From the NCBI GenBank assembly GCA_947095535.1, contig OX352774.1, positions 74,524,416-74,588,415 on the forward strand: 64,000 bases of DNA, read 5' to 3'. Numbering within the stretch: the first letter of the stretch is position 1; every line of letters starts with the position of its first letter. This document shows, piece after piece, positions 50,131 to 60,470 of this stretch. Under the pieces are notes generated by a model that did not search any database, was not told the DNA's origin, and was given only the letters and a program-made list of their open reading frames with translations. The translations under genes and the position numbers were made by a program. Source of the stretch: Poecilobothrus nobilitatus. Its lineage: Eukaryota; Arthropoda; Insecta; Diptera; Dolichopodidae.

Positions 50131-50749
50131 AAGGCCCAATGTACGCTTTGCTTGCTTGGTTGGCTTTGCTTTGAAAAGCGAATAAGCGAAGCAAAGTATT
50201 CAAAGTAATTTTAAATCCCAATGTATGCTTTTAAATTGCTTGACATTTGACATTTTCTTATTTTTATTATTGTTTATTTTGTTGTTTAAAATGGAAGATT
50301 TGCAAGATATTTGTAATATTTTCTACATCATATTTTTATTGTACGAAAACTACAAAGTCTTTCAAAAAAATAAAGAATTAGCGACAATTTTGAGTTCGAG
50401 ACATATATTTGGATCGTAAAATACATGGGCTTTATGAGAGTACATTTGCAAAATTAAAACAAGATCCTGCACAATTGAAAATTTACCAAATATTTTAGAA
50501 GTCAATTATTCAATAATTCAAATATTTATTTAAAAACAAAATTCTCTTTGACGTTTTAAATATTATTTTAAATGTCAAAGTAATAAAGCAAATCGTATAA
50601 TTGAAAATTGGTCAATTTTGAACTTTTCTTACTTTGTTTTGCTTTGATTACTTTGTCATTGGACGTTGCTACATAAGATACAATGTAATTTATTTCAACT
50701 GTCAAAGAGTGTAAAGCAAGCGAAGCAAGCAAAGCGTACATTGGGCCTT
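50131..50749. mobile_element. MITE with 27-bp perfect terminal inverted repeats
   Basis: The left end starts AAGGCCCAATGTACGCTTTG and matches the complement of the right end exactly for 27 bp. Subterminal GCTTTGC / AAGCGAAGC motifs occur near both ends. A third partial copy, CCCAATGTATGCTTT, sits at about 50218. A 64-codon plus-strand frame (50225-50419) inside it ends EDLQDICNIFY-like and could be a transposase remnant, but I recognise no domain. No clear target duplication was found. Confidence 0.65.
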
Positions 50750-51070
50750 TACCTTCATGCATAATATATTTTTTGCCTTCAGTACTAAAATTTCTGCTGT
50801 GACCGATTGCTCTGATTGCTAATTCCCAATAGTCTGTGAATGTGTATAATATGGGACTCTTGAACAGAAGTCTAAAGTAAAAATAAAAATGACATAAAAA
50901 TTTCGAGAATTAGGGAATTATAGGATGGGATAACCTCTGGATAACCTCTAAAGATAAAAAAAAAAAAATAAAATTGAAAATTATGTAGTTAAAAAAAAAA
51001 AAAGATGGTCCACATGAGAAAAAGGACCCATAAACTTGTTATTGGCATTGGCAACTTGTTATTGGTTCAG
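50750..51070. other. AT-rich spacer, no gene seen
   Basis: Only A runs and a short direct repeat (AACTTGTTATTGG, at about 51036 and 51053) immediately before the next SINE. Confidence 0.45.
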
Positions 51071-51250
51071 GGACCTCAATGGCCTAGTGAATAAGACCGT
51101 ATAAAATACGCTGTAAATATTGAGCGCGTGTGAGTTGTAAGAATAATTCCTCCTTTCAACATTTACAATCACATCTGGAAAGGAAAGGCTGTATAATTTC
51201 CTTGTCACATTTAAGTATATGGCACGAGAATAAACTAAAAAGCAAAAAAA
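51071..51250 (+). mobile_element. tRNA-derived SINE, family 1, copy 5, B box deleted
   Basis: It starts GGACCTCAATGGCCTAGTGA and keeps the A box, the AAATACGCTGTAAA block and the family body (GGAAAGGAAAGGCTGT). The segment that should hold the B box, between GCGTGTGAG and TTGTAAG, is shortened by roughly 15 bp and the B box is missing. It should not be transcribable by RNA polymerase III from its own promoter. Confidence 0.83.
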
Positions 51251-54200
51251 GAAGAAGAATTTCGTACAGTTCTTTCAAAATAATGTACAACTTTTAGGTT
51301 ATAGCCCACATTAAATATGTAGTCGCTTAATAGGCTTCAGATTGATATTACCGAATTAGTTATAATAAATTTCTTACTTATTCTCTTTTGGTATTTTTCT
51401 TACGCACTTAATAGTCTATCTATCTGGTTGGTTGAATTCTATGGCTGCTCTGTTCTTATAGAGCAGAAAAATTACAAACAAGGTAACGTTTTGATATCAT
51501 AAATATTTTTTTTATTAGTTTATATTGTAATGTTATTTATATGTTTTATATTACTTATTATATATTACTATAATATATTTACTGTATATAGGGTTCACAA
51601 AAAGTCTATAATAGGCCCACACGGCATTTTTAGTAATTTTTCTATAGAAAAAACTTTTTCGACCTGTACAGAAAGTTTTTATAGAAATAGAACATATTTG
51701 ACACAATACAAGGTAAAACTTTTTTGTTGGTTATCTAAAATTGGAAAAATAAATCATCAACCATTTTTAAATTTAAAAAAATTTACTTTTTTAATCAGCT
51801 ATTTAACAAATATGACAATATTTTTAAAATTTTCAATTGAATCCCGATCACGGTCATACAAATTCTATCAAATATATCTATTCCCATTCGAATAGAAAAA
51901 GCGAACGTATTGACCCAATTTTTTTTTTCTTTATTCTGACAAAAAAAAAAGAAAATATTAGAATTTTTTTTTTTAATTACTTTAAACAAATAAAAATATA
52001 AATTTTTAATTTTCCAAATCTATTTTAAAAATTATTTGCACACACACTCTAAAGTAATAAAAAACCAACAAATTTTATGACCATAAAAAAAAAACATCAA
52101 ATGAAGGATGCTTTTTTTTTTTTATTATTATTTATTATTATTATTATTAACTGGACTGGATGTGGATGATCTGAAATTGGAACACATTTTTCATTATTAA
52201 ATTTCAAACAAAAAAAAAAAAAAAAAAAAACAGATGGTTCATTTACGAGTAAAAATTATTCTAAATTTTTATCTTTAAATATTCAAATTAATTACAAAAT
52301 AATTGGTCAGTCAGATTCTTGTGGGGGTGGTTCAATTTAAATGAAAATGCTGTTATTTTGAAATTAATACCACATTAAATAGAATTCAGTTGAAAAAGAA
52401 GTGTGTAACTATAAAGTAACTGATGTAAAGAAAATAAATATTTGACGTCATTGCTCAACACTCTTATGTATTTTTTTTAAGGTATTTTATGTCTTACCTG
52501 GTTTTTAAAAATTTTCCTGATTAAGTATGTCACAAATTGTGGTATAACTTAAAAAAAAAAAAAAATTATATTTTAATATCTGCAAGTGCTTTTTATTTTG
52601 TTCCCAATAAAATATTTTGAATTGTTGTACGTCACAGTTGTTTAAAATAGTAGATTATAATTTCATGTGGGAGTGAAATGCTTTAAGGTATTTTTGGACA
52701 AATTTTTGAATTAAATTAATTTATTTTTTTTTTATTGTCCTATAAAACATAAAAAAATTGACAAATATATTGAAATGTTTAATTCAGGAACAGAAATACT
52801 CGATTTTTTATAAGAGAAAATCTAATATAAATAATCAAAATGAATTATGAAACATCAAGGATATTATTTTTTTTTTTTTATGTTTTAAGTTAAACATCTT
52901 TGATTTGTATAGTTAGTATATTTTTTAGACAGAGTTACAGTGTCTCACAGTTCAATATAAAATAATATTCAAAAATTAAAGTATTATATTTAGTATACTA
53001 TAAAGCTGGAAAGCCGAATATATCAATCACTTCATAATTCTTTCTTATAATTGTTTCAGCAGATATAGCCTTTAAAATAGGAAGTACATCAAAAGAGAAT
53101 AAAAAAAAGTAAGTATGACTGAATAATTACCTACACTTCATCCTATTATATAAATCTATTAGTCAAAGAATTTGTTAAATAACAGAAAGCATCTGATCAG
53201 GCAGGTCCTTAAAATACAGTTGATTTGATTTTATGTCAATGATTTTCTGTCTTCTTTCGATCAGACTTAAAGATCTGATCGATTAGCTCTACTTAAAATA
53301 CAGCTGATCCGATCAAATTTGATGTAAATTTGGAAGATGACAGAAGGAAGGCACTATTTAAATTAAGTATATAAAGGCAACTAGACTATAGTAAGTAAAA
53401 ATGCTTCTAAGTACTTTCTTTAAAATGGAAAAGTTTTTTTAATCTTTGTAAATAAATTCAAAAATTATATATTAGATAATAGTTTCAAATAAAAATATTT
53501 TATAATATACATATATATATATATAAAAAAAAAAACATTTAAAACTTACATTTAATATAAATTTAACTTAAATAATAAAATAAAATTTCATAATATTTTG
53601 GCTTTACATAAAAACTAAAAAATAAAATAAAAGAAAATTTAAATTAAAAAACCAATTTTTCAATTTTAAAAATAAAAATACAATAAAAATTAATTTTTTA
53701 CATTTTTTTTCATTATATTCGGTTATCCTATTTTGTTTTTCCTTTATTTTGTACAAATTTCATATATCCTTCAAAATACAGTAGCTCAGTACATCAACAA
53801 GGTCATGGAAAATCACTTAAAAATTCAAAAACCAAATGTTTATTTTTTGTTTTAATATGACCTCTAAAACAAAAAACATATAAATATATATATATACATA
53901 TTGGCATATATCCCAAAAATCATCATAAGTATAACATTTTATTAAAAGAAAAGAAGTTCAAAAACTTTTACAATACAAACATATCGGGATAATCAAATTT
54001 TCATCATCATAAGGTACAAAAAGATTGACATTTTAAGAAAAGAGAAAAAACAAAGTTTTTTTTTTTTTACTGCAGGTAAAGTTTCTTTTTAAAATTTTTC
54101 TAAAGAAAAATATTGAATGACATTGAAATTTGGCAAAACAAAAAAAACACATAAAAATAACATTCGTCCTTGAAAAGTGTTGTATAAAAGAAAATTTAAT

Positions 54201-54867
54201 TTTCTTTTACTTGTCTATTGCTATAAAAAATCTTACTTTTACTTTCTTTTTTTTTTTATTCTTTTCTTCTCATTTTTTTTTTTTTTAATCTAATTTTATA
54301 GGAAATCTTTTTGTTTTTCCTCAATATGGTATCAAATTTTTCATTTTTAATAAATACATAGTAAAGATCCTCATTTTCATATATATATATATATATATAC
54401 ATATAATATAACAGTTACTGTTATAATTTATAGTAGGGATTGTAATCGACAATTTATTATACTATGGAAAATCTTTATATATCTAAAAGACCTTAGACTC
54501 AAAATAAAATAACGATGACACCACACTAAATATTTAATTATCTTTTATTTAATGTTTTTTTATTTTGGAATTTTTATTTTAATTTTTATCTTTTTAAAAG
54601 TTCCGCCATTTTATTATATAAAAAAAAATTTTAAATTCTCTGCATTAAATACACATAACCTTGGGAATTTGTTTGATTTTTTTTTATACAGTGGAGTACA
54701 GAAATTTTAGAAAAATAAATGGTATTATTAATTTTATTCAACGTTTAAAAAGTGAAAAAAACCCAACAAAAAGAAAATAATTTAAATTAATCTTGAAAAA
54801 TATATTTAAGTATCTTAAGTTTTTTTTTTCAAAATATATATGTTTTTTTTTCTTTCTATCTAGAAAA
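51251..54867. other. AT-rich stretch without a recognisable gene
   Basis: Contains a direct repeat CTTAAAATACAG(C/T)TGAT at 53208 and about 53293 with interspersed GATCAGA/TCTGATC motifs, a TA run at 54380-54400, and A/T tracts. The plus-strand frame at 51530-51895 (121 codons) is F/L/I/Y/K-rich, has no recognisable domain and is unsupported. Confidence 0.4.
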
Positions 54868-55250
54868 GCATAAGGTATCCAATAAGTCATTTTTTATTCA
54901 TATTTGACTAAGCTTCAGATTTCTGGAATTTTACTAAGCCGTTCCTCAGCTGTAATTGGTACAAGACTATGAAATACAATTATTTTTTATTTGTGCGCCA
55001 TCTATTATCTTATACAAAATGTATTATTATTTCGGATATATGTACTATTTATATTCGGATATATTTATTATCGGATATACATATGTACTATAAGTATATA
55101 TATATATATATTATGTACTAATTTTTTAGTTAATTATATTATTATACTAATTATGTATTTAATCTATATGGGCCAGCTGAGTTTTGAATCTCGTACATTT
55201 CAAAGGCCAATAAAAAACCGGTATATCAGCCACTACACCTTTGATTGAAT
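54868..55250 (-). mobile_element. SINE-like dispersed repeat, family 2, copy C
   Basis: The core TTGTGCGCCATCTATTAT lies at 54991-55008. On the minus strand the start near 55245 is the most tRNA-like of the three copies: GGTGTAGTGGCTGATATACC suits an A box, and ACGAGATTCAAAACTC sits where a B box belongs. A TA/ATATCCGA-rich expansion lies in the middle. The distal TTAGTCAAATATGAAT...GGATACC block matches copy A. The plus-strand frame at 54991-55248 is a shadow. Confidence 0.65.
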
Positions 55251-56717
55251 CGTTTCAAACCTAAATGCTTTAAATATACTTGAATACATTTTACTGTCAA
55301 AATTTTAACACAAACTACATAACATTTTATTTTCATTGAACATATAACAGTATCCAAAGTGGTTCCGTACTAACCGTAGGTATTGCAATAATACATACTT
55401 GGTATTAAACCTTTATACTCTACTTTCTATAAATCATAACTTATTGTACCATATTAGATACATTGCAGTAGCCTGAAAATGTGTGTCCGCTAATTAAGTG
55501 CAATGAAAGCACGATATAAGGATCTGGTTTGGATATACTCTAAATTTAAATTTGAAATAAATTAAGTGCGATTAGCTAGAATTTAAATTGGATTACAATC
55601 AGTTATAGGAAAGGTTCTTAATCATCAAAGTATTAAATTAATGTACAATAAAAGAGTAATAAGAATGTAATGGGCTATAAAATTAAAAATATTCTTAATT
55701 TGTTAAAATAAAACTTTATTAAATTAAAAATTGTATAAATTACAAATCTTGAACTTTTATTATGACATATATGTTATCTCTTCTAAAAACAACAGAATAT
55801 TATTTTTTTCTTATAAATTTTTTTTTTTATTAGAGTTTCAAAAGTAGTGTGTAGATCAAATTTATTATCACTCTGTTTAGCAAAGTACATACGTACATTT
55901 TCCATATTTAATTTTTTATACTTACTGTTTTTCTATTTTCTATTTTTCATTTTCTTTTTTTTTCTATTTTTGTGCGGTATTGTGTAAATCCTGCAAGATT
56001 TCATTTGGGATTTCATTTAATTAAAAGGAAACAGAAAAAAAAACAAAAATAAATACATGTGGACTGAGAAAAGAAAAAAAATAATAAGAAAAGTAAGAAA
56101 AAAAATATGTATATGACAAAAACTTTGATCAGTTTTACGCCATATATTTTTTTTTTATAAGTATACTTGTACATATTCATATAATTTTTGTTTTTTTCTG
56201 TTTGCGATAAAATTTTTGCAGCATAAAAAAAAAATAGTCTCATGTAAAAAAAAAAATTGTTTTTTAGGCTAATTATTTTTTTTTTTTAATATATCATTTC
56301 ATTATCCTTAAATTTTGTTATAATGGCTGTTTTTATTATTATTAAATTAATTTAAAAAAAAAATATGTAATCCCCCATTGACTTTTTCTTATATTCAAAA
56401 GTTGGTGGATAATTTGAAATATCAAATAACGGAGTCAGGACGAGCTACAATGGTAATAGTTTAAAAGTTTAATATATATCGGTTTATATGTTGTGTTAAT
56501 TTGGTGAGAAGCGCAGGATAATACTTATCTAGCATTTATCCAGTAGAAGGATACAGGAAGCTTCAAAACCCTCCATTAAAACAGAAGAATTAGTATTCCA
56601 TTTTTTTGTAAACTTATTGAAAAAGTCATGGTATTGTGAAAATTTTTTCTAAAAGCATTTTTGTAGTAAATTTTTGGAATTTAATTCGGCTTGTAAGACA
56701 TTCAGCTCATTTTTATA
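55251..56717. other. AT-rich spacer, no gene seen
   Basis: No exon or bounded repeat is recognised. The minus-strand frame at 56013-56243 is low-complexity. Confidence 0.45.
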
Positions 56718-56994
56718 ACTAGCAGAGTACCCGGCGTTGCCCGGAGTATTTTATTGGCTTTATGAAATAAAAATTATTAACTTTTGTTTCTGCGTTAATA
56801 TAGTTTAATTAATATAGTAAACTTATTACCATGCATTTACAGATGCTGGTAGTTTATATTATATTTTTTATTAGATTTAGTTAAATTGAATAAACAGAGT
56901 CAAGAATTAGAGACAATTCTTCTACAAAAAATTTTAAAGGGAATCAATAATCTATTGAGTACACAATTACGGCGAAGTGAATCTCCACAATATA

Positions 56995-57343
56995 TTCGTT
57001 AATACCGAAACATAAAATTGCATTTCAATTATAAAAGACCATGATGTAATACATTTTTTTTCGTAAATAATGTCACTTCATGCTTTTGTGAATTATCCTT
57101 CTAAGCACATTTTGAAAAATTTGCTATTAGGTTCGCTCTATCCCTCCGTCTGTTTACAAAACTTATATATTCGTTAATATTCATTAATACCGAAACATAA
57201 AATCGTATTTAAATTACAAAAGACCATAATGTAATCAATTTTTTTTTGTAAATAATGTCATTTCATGTTTTGGAGAATTATCCTTTTAACCACATTTTGA
57301 AAAATTTGTTATTAAGTTCGCTCTGTCCCTCCGTCTGTTAAAA
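56995..57343 (+). repeat. 185-bp direct duplication
   Basis: Two diverged copies start TTCGTTAATACCGAAACATA (56995) and TTCATTAATACCGAAACATA (57180) and both end near CCCTCCGTCTGTT. Differences are scattered substitutions and small indels. Confidence 0.75.
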
Positions 57344-58149
57344 TTTATATACTGTTTAATAAAGAGCAATAAAATATTAACTATGCGTAGGTTTCTTAAA
57401 AGAGTACTGTTGTAGAACAACTTTTTTATGTACCCTCATCGTTGGAGATCCTACAGCACCGACAGCTCTTCAAATTTTGAAAAAACTTCTTTTTAAATGC
57501 GTACATTTCAGGTTCTGTTTAACATATTTTCAATATAAAAAATACATGATTGTTTTTTACCTTTATAAATCAACCAGAATTTTTTTACCTTTAGTTTTTC
57601 TAATTATGTTTCCAAATTGATTGACTAAAAATATGTATAAAAATTGTATATGGATAAGAATGTAAGGTTTTCTGTTCTTTAAATATGTATGTACTCATTT
57701 TTGATTAAATGCTGTACAGAAATGTGAATATGTTTTCTAATTTAATTGATAAAGTTTATAGTATTTTTAAATATACGGATATTATACATACTATATGCAC
57801 ATATTTGAATATTTTATGGGAAACATGTTATACACATGCATTTTATATAGGTAGACCACATGTAAAGACCACATGTAAGTAATGCATTTCTCAATGATAA
57901 CATGATGATTGTCTAATGTAGGAGATTGTTTCTGTTTTTAAACAACGGCCGAAAATGTTATGTTGTTAAGACTTAAACACAGTATTCTTAAGATACTTAA
58001 TAAGGTTAGTTTAATTACTGTTCTATATTAGAAATTTGCATTGAAAGGTTTTTATGGAATATTAGAAGCAGTATAGATAAAAGTAAAGAATGTTGGAAAT
58101 ATCTTTTTAATAATAATAAAAAAACACAAAATTAGGCAAAATATTATTA

Positions 58150-59690
58150 ATAAGTGCTCGTGCGGAAATGGGTTAACAAACGTTAACAAACATTTTGTCA
58201 CAGGCCTAATTTAGAACCGTAAATTCATTCTGCCAAATTAGACAGAAATTAGAAACAAAATTTTTTTTTGACAGTCTATCGTGTCGAAATGTGTTAATGT
58301 CTCACAACAAAATTTATTGAATGAGTTTGTCTGCCAAAGTGCAATACTTGTACAAATTTTCAATTGGTCAAATCGTTTAAGTACAACAATAAAAAATGAG
58401 AATTTCATGGCCTGAAGCCTGATGGGTTAATGTATCGTAACCAAATAAACTCAGAAAGCTTTTGTTATAAAGACCTACACTTTTGTAAATTTTTAACTCA
58501 ATTGGTAAAACCGTTTAAGTGCGACAACAAAGAAATTAAAAATTTTTATTGAACCCTGTTGCCGAAGCGGGTTAATGGATCGTACGCAAATCACCTCAGT
58601 GAGCTCCTGTGGTAAAGAGCTACACTTTTGTAAATTTTCAATTCAATTGGCAAAACCGTTTAAGCGCGACAACAAAGAAATTGAAAAATTTCATTGAGTC
58701 CTGGTGCCGAAACGGGTTAATGGATCGTAACCAAATCGACTCAGTAAGCTCCTGTTGTAAAGTGCTACACTTTGATAAATTTTTAACTCAATTGATCAAA
58801 CAGTTTAAGTGCGACAACTAAGTAAATTACAAAACTTCACTGACCGCTGGTGCCGAAACGGGTTAATGGATCGTAACCAAATCTCCTCAGTGAGCTCCTG
58901 TGGTAAAGAGCTACACTTTTGTAAATTTTCAAATCAATTGGCAAAACCGTTTAAGCGCGACAACAAAGAAATTGAAAAACTTCATTGAGTCCTGGTGCCG
59001 AAACGGGTTAATGGATCGTAACCAAATCAACTCAGTGAGCTCCTGCGGTAAAGAGCTACACTTTGATAAATTTTTAACTCAATTGGCCAAACAGTTTAAG
59101 TGCGACAACTAAGTAAATTACAAAATTTCACTGACCCCTGGTGCCGAAACGGGTTAATGGATCGAAACCAAATCAACTCAGTGAGCTCCTGTGGTAAAGA
59201 GCTATACTATTGTAAATTTTCAACTCAATTGGTCAAACCGTTTTAGCAGGACAACAGAAAAATTTAATGAACTTTGTTCGGCTCTCGTGCCCAAACGGGT
59301 TACCGGATCTTCATAAAAATTTGTCACAGGGTTTTTTTCAGACCATAAAACCACCGTACAAAATTGGACATAAATCGGAAACAAAAAATTTTTTGGAAGC
59401 CCGCCGGGCCGAATCCGGGTAACATATTGAATCCAAATTTCTTCGGTACCCGTCCAATGATAAGAAGAATATTTGTCCAAATTTTCAACTCAATCGATCA
59501 AACCGTTTAGGCAACACAACGAAAAAACGAAACGGCTTTAAATGGCTCTCGGGCCGCAATGGGTTAATGAACCGAAACGCGATATAGCCTATAACACTTT
59601 CCGGGGTCGTAGGAACGTTCCTGCAAAATTTGGTTGCAATCGGACCGGTGGTTTTTACGTGAAAAGGGCACAAACAAACAAACAAACAAA
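58150..59690 (+). repeat. Tandem array of ~11 units of about 145 bp with higher-order structure
   Basis: Anchors of the form GTGCCGAAACGGGTTAATGG (variably mutated) occur near 58160, 58280, 58420, 58562, 58702, 58849, 58995, 59140, 59287, 59405 and 59550. Most intervals are 138-147 bp; two intervals, after the first and ninth anchors, are about 118. Units starting 58562 and 58849 share GCGCGACAACAAAGAAATTG. Units starting 58702 and 58995 share GTGCGACAACTAAGTAAATT. That makes a 291-bp dimer duplicated in tandem. Near-identical 70-codon frames at 58609-58821 and 58900-59112 and the frames at 59220-59754 are products of this periodicity. Confidence 0.82.
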
Positions 59691-59726
59691 CAAACAAACA
59701 GAATTTCTTCCTTATTTATTAGATAA

Positions 59727-60134
59727 CTTTTTCATAAAAAAAATCCATTATTAGACTCAATGGATATTAAGGTTAAAAAAAGTTTAAAGTTTATATAATG
59801 GTTTAAAAATTAATAAAACGTAAATTACAGTCCACTATAATAAAAAATAAAACTAAAAATCAAAATCAAAAATCTTCAAATAAATCATTAGAATGTTTTC
59901 GATTATTTATTTTAAGAATCGTTTATAATGTAATTTATTAGCTTGATTGACAAATTGTATAATAATTCTATCTTAGTAAGTACTAAACATGAAACAGAGG
60001 ATAATAAGAAGAGAAACAGAGTTAACAGAGGGAAGGGAAATAAAATAAAGTGATTAAAACTAAAAATTCCAGAGTATAGACATTAAAATTTAGATGACTG
60101 TTGTAAAGAGTTTTCATCTTATACTCATATACAT
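59727..60134. other. AT-rich spacer, no gene seen
   Basis: No exon, RNA gene or bounded repeat is recognised. Confidence 0.5.
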
Positions 60135-60470
60135 ATACAAGGTGTTCATATATATACAGGGTATAACTTTTGACCGGTTTGCTATAGAGAGATAAAAAAA
60201 AAACATTTTGTAGAGTAGATTGTTAGCTTTTATTTGTGTGTATTAATGATATACCCAACAGCTACAAAGTTATGAAACGCCCTGTATTTGTGATACTTTT
60301 TATGACATATTTCGAAACAGCTTTTCAAATACTATAATTAGTATCTAATAACTTTTTCTCTATCTCTCCAGAACAGACCCCCCTCCCCCATATAATTTTT
60401 TGTTCGTTGTGATGTTCCCCATCACCTCCTGCTCTATGTGCCGTTAACGCGGGACACTCTGTATAATATG
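60135..60470. repeat. Repeat-like block between ACAAGGTGTTC and inverted ACAGAGTGTCC
   Basis: The left edge has ATACAAGGTGTTC and TATACAGGGTATAACTTTTG. The right edge is the complement of TATACAGAGTGTCCCGCG. The interior is less AT-rich than its surroundings (for example CAGACCCCCCTCCCCC). TATACAGAGTGTCC also occurs at 19130. No coding capacity is seen; the class is unknown. Confidence 0.4.

Larger units (their letters stand above)
56718..59726 (+). mobile_element. ~3-kb non-coding dispersed element with internal tandem arrays
   Basis: It opens ACTAGCAGAGTACCCGGCGT with a CCCGGCGTTGCCCGG near-palindrome and closes with an (ACAA)n run followed by CAGAATTTCTTCCTTATTTATTAGATAAC-like sequence (59671-59726). 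Openings of the form ACCCGGCGTTGCCCGG and endings of (ACAA)nCAGA...TTAT.TA are familiar to me from dispersed repeats in many arthropods. Inside are a 185-bp tandem duplication (56995-57343) and an 11-unit array (58150-59690). No protein of a known element was found. That all of this is one insertion is inferred from the two end motifs. Confidence 0.5.

Noticed and set aside
51530..51895. 121-codon plus-strand open frame
   Set aside because: Composition is dominated by F, L, I, Y, K and N as expected from AT-rich DNA. No domain, splice context or conservation signal is visible.
52480..52510. CCAG|GTAAGA on the minus strand as a splice junction
   Set aside because: No pyrimidine tract precedes it and no open frame ends there.
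54061..54082. Second candidate ratchet point, TTTTACTGCAG|GTAAAG, plus strand
   Set aside because: The donor half is weak (GTAAAG rather than GTAAGT) and the tract is a plain T run; it is on the opposite strand to the better site.
58609..59112. Pair of near-identical 70-codon frames that look like a duplicated gene
   Set aside because: They are exactly one 291-bp dimer apart and follow the tandem array; the open frame is a by-product of the repeat unit.
59485..59697. Minus-strand frame beginning with F/C/L repeats
   Set aside because: The repeated residues come from the (ACAA)n run at the element edge.
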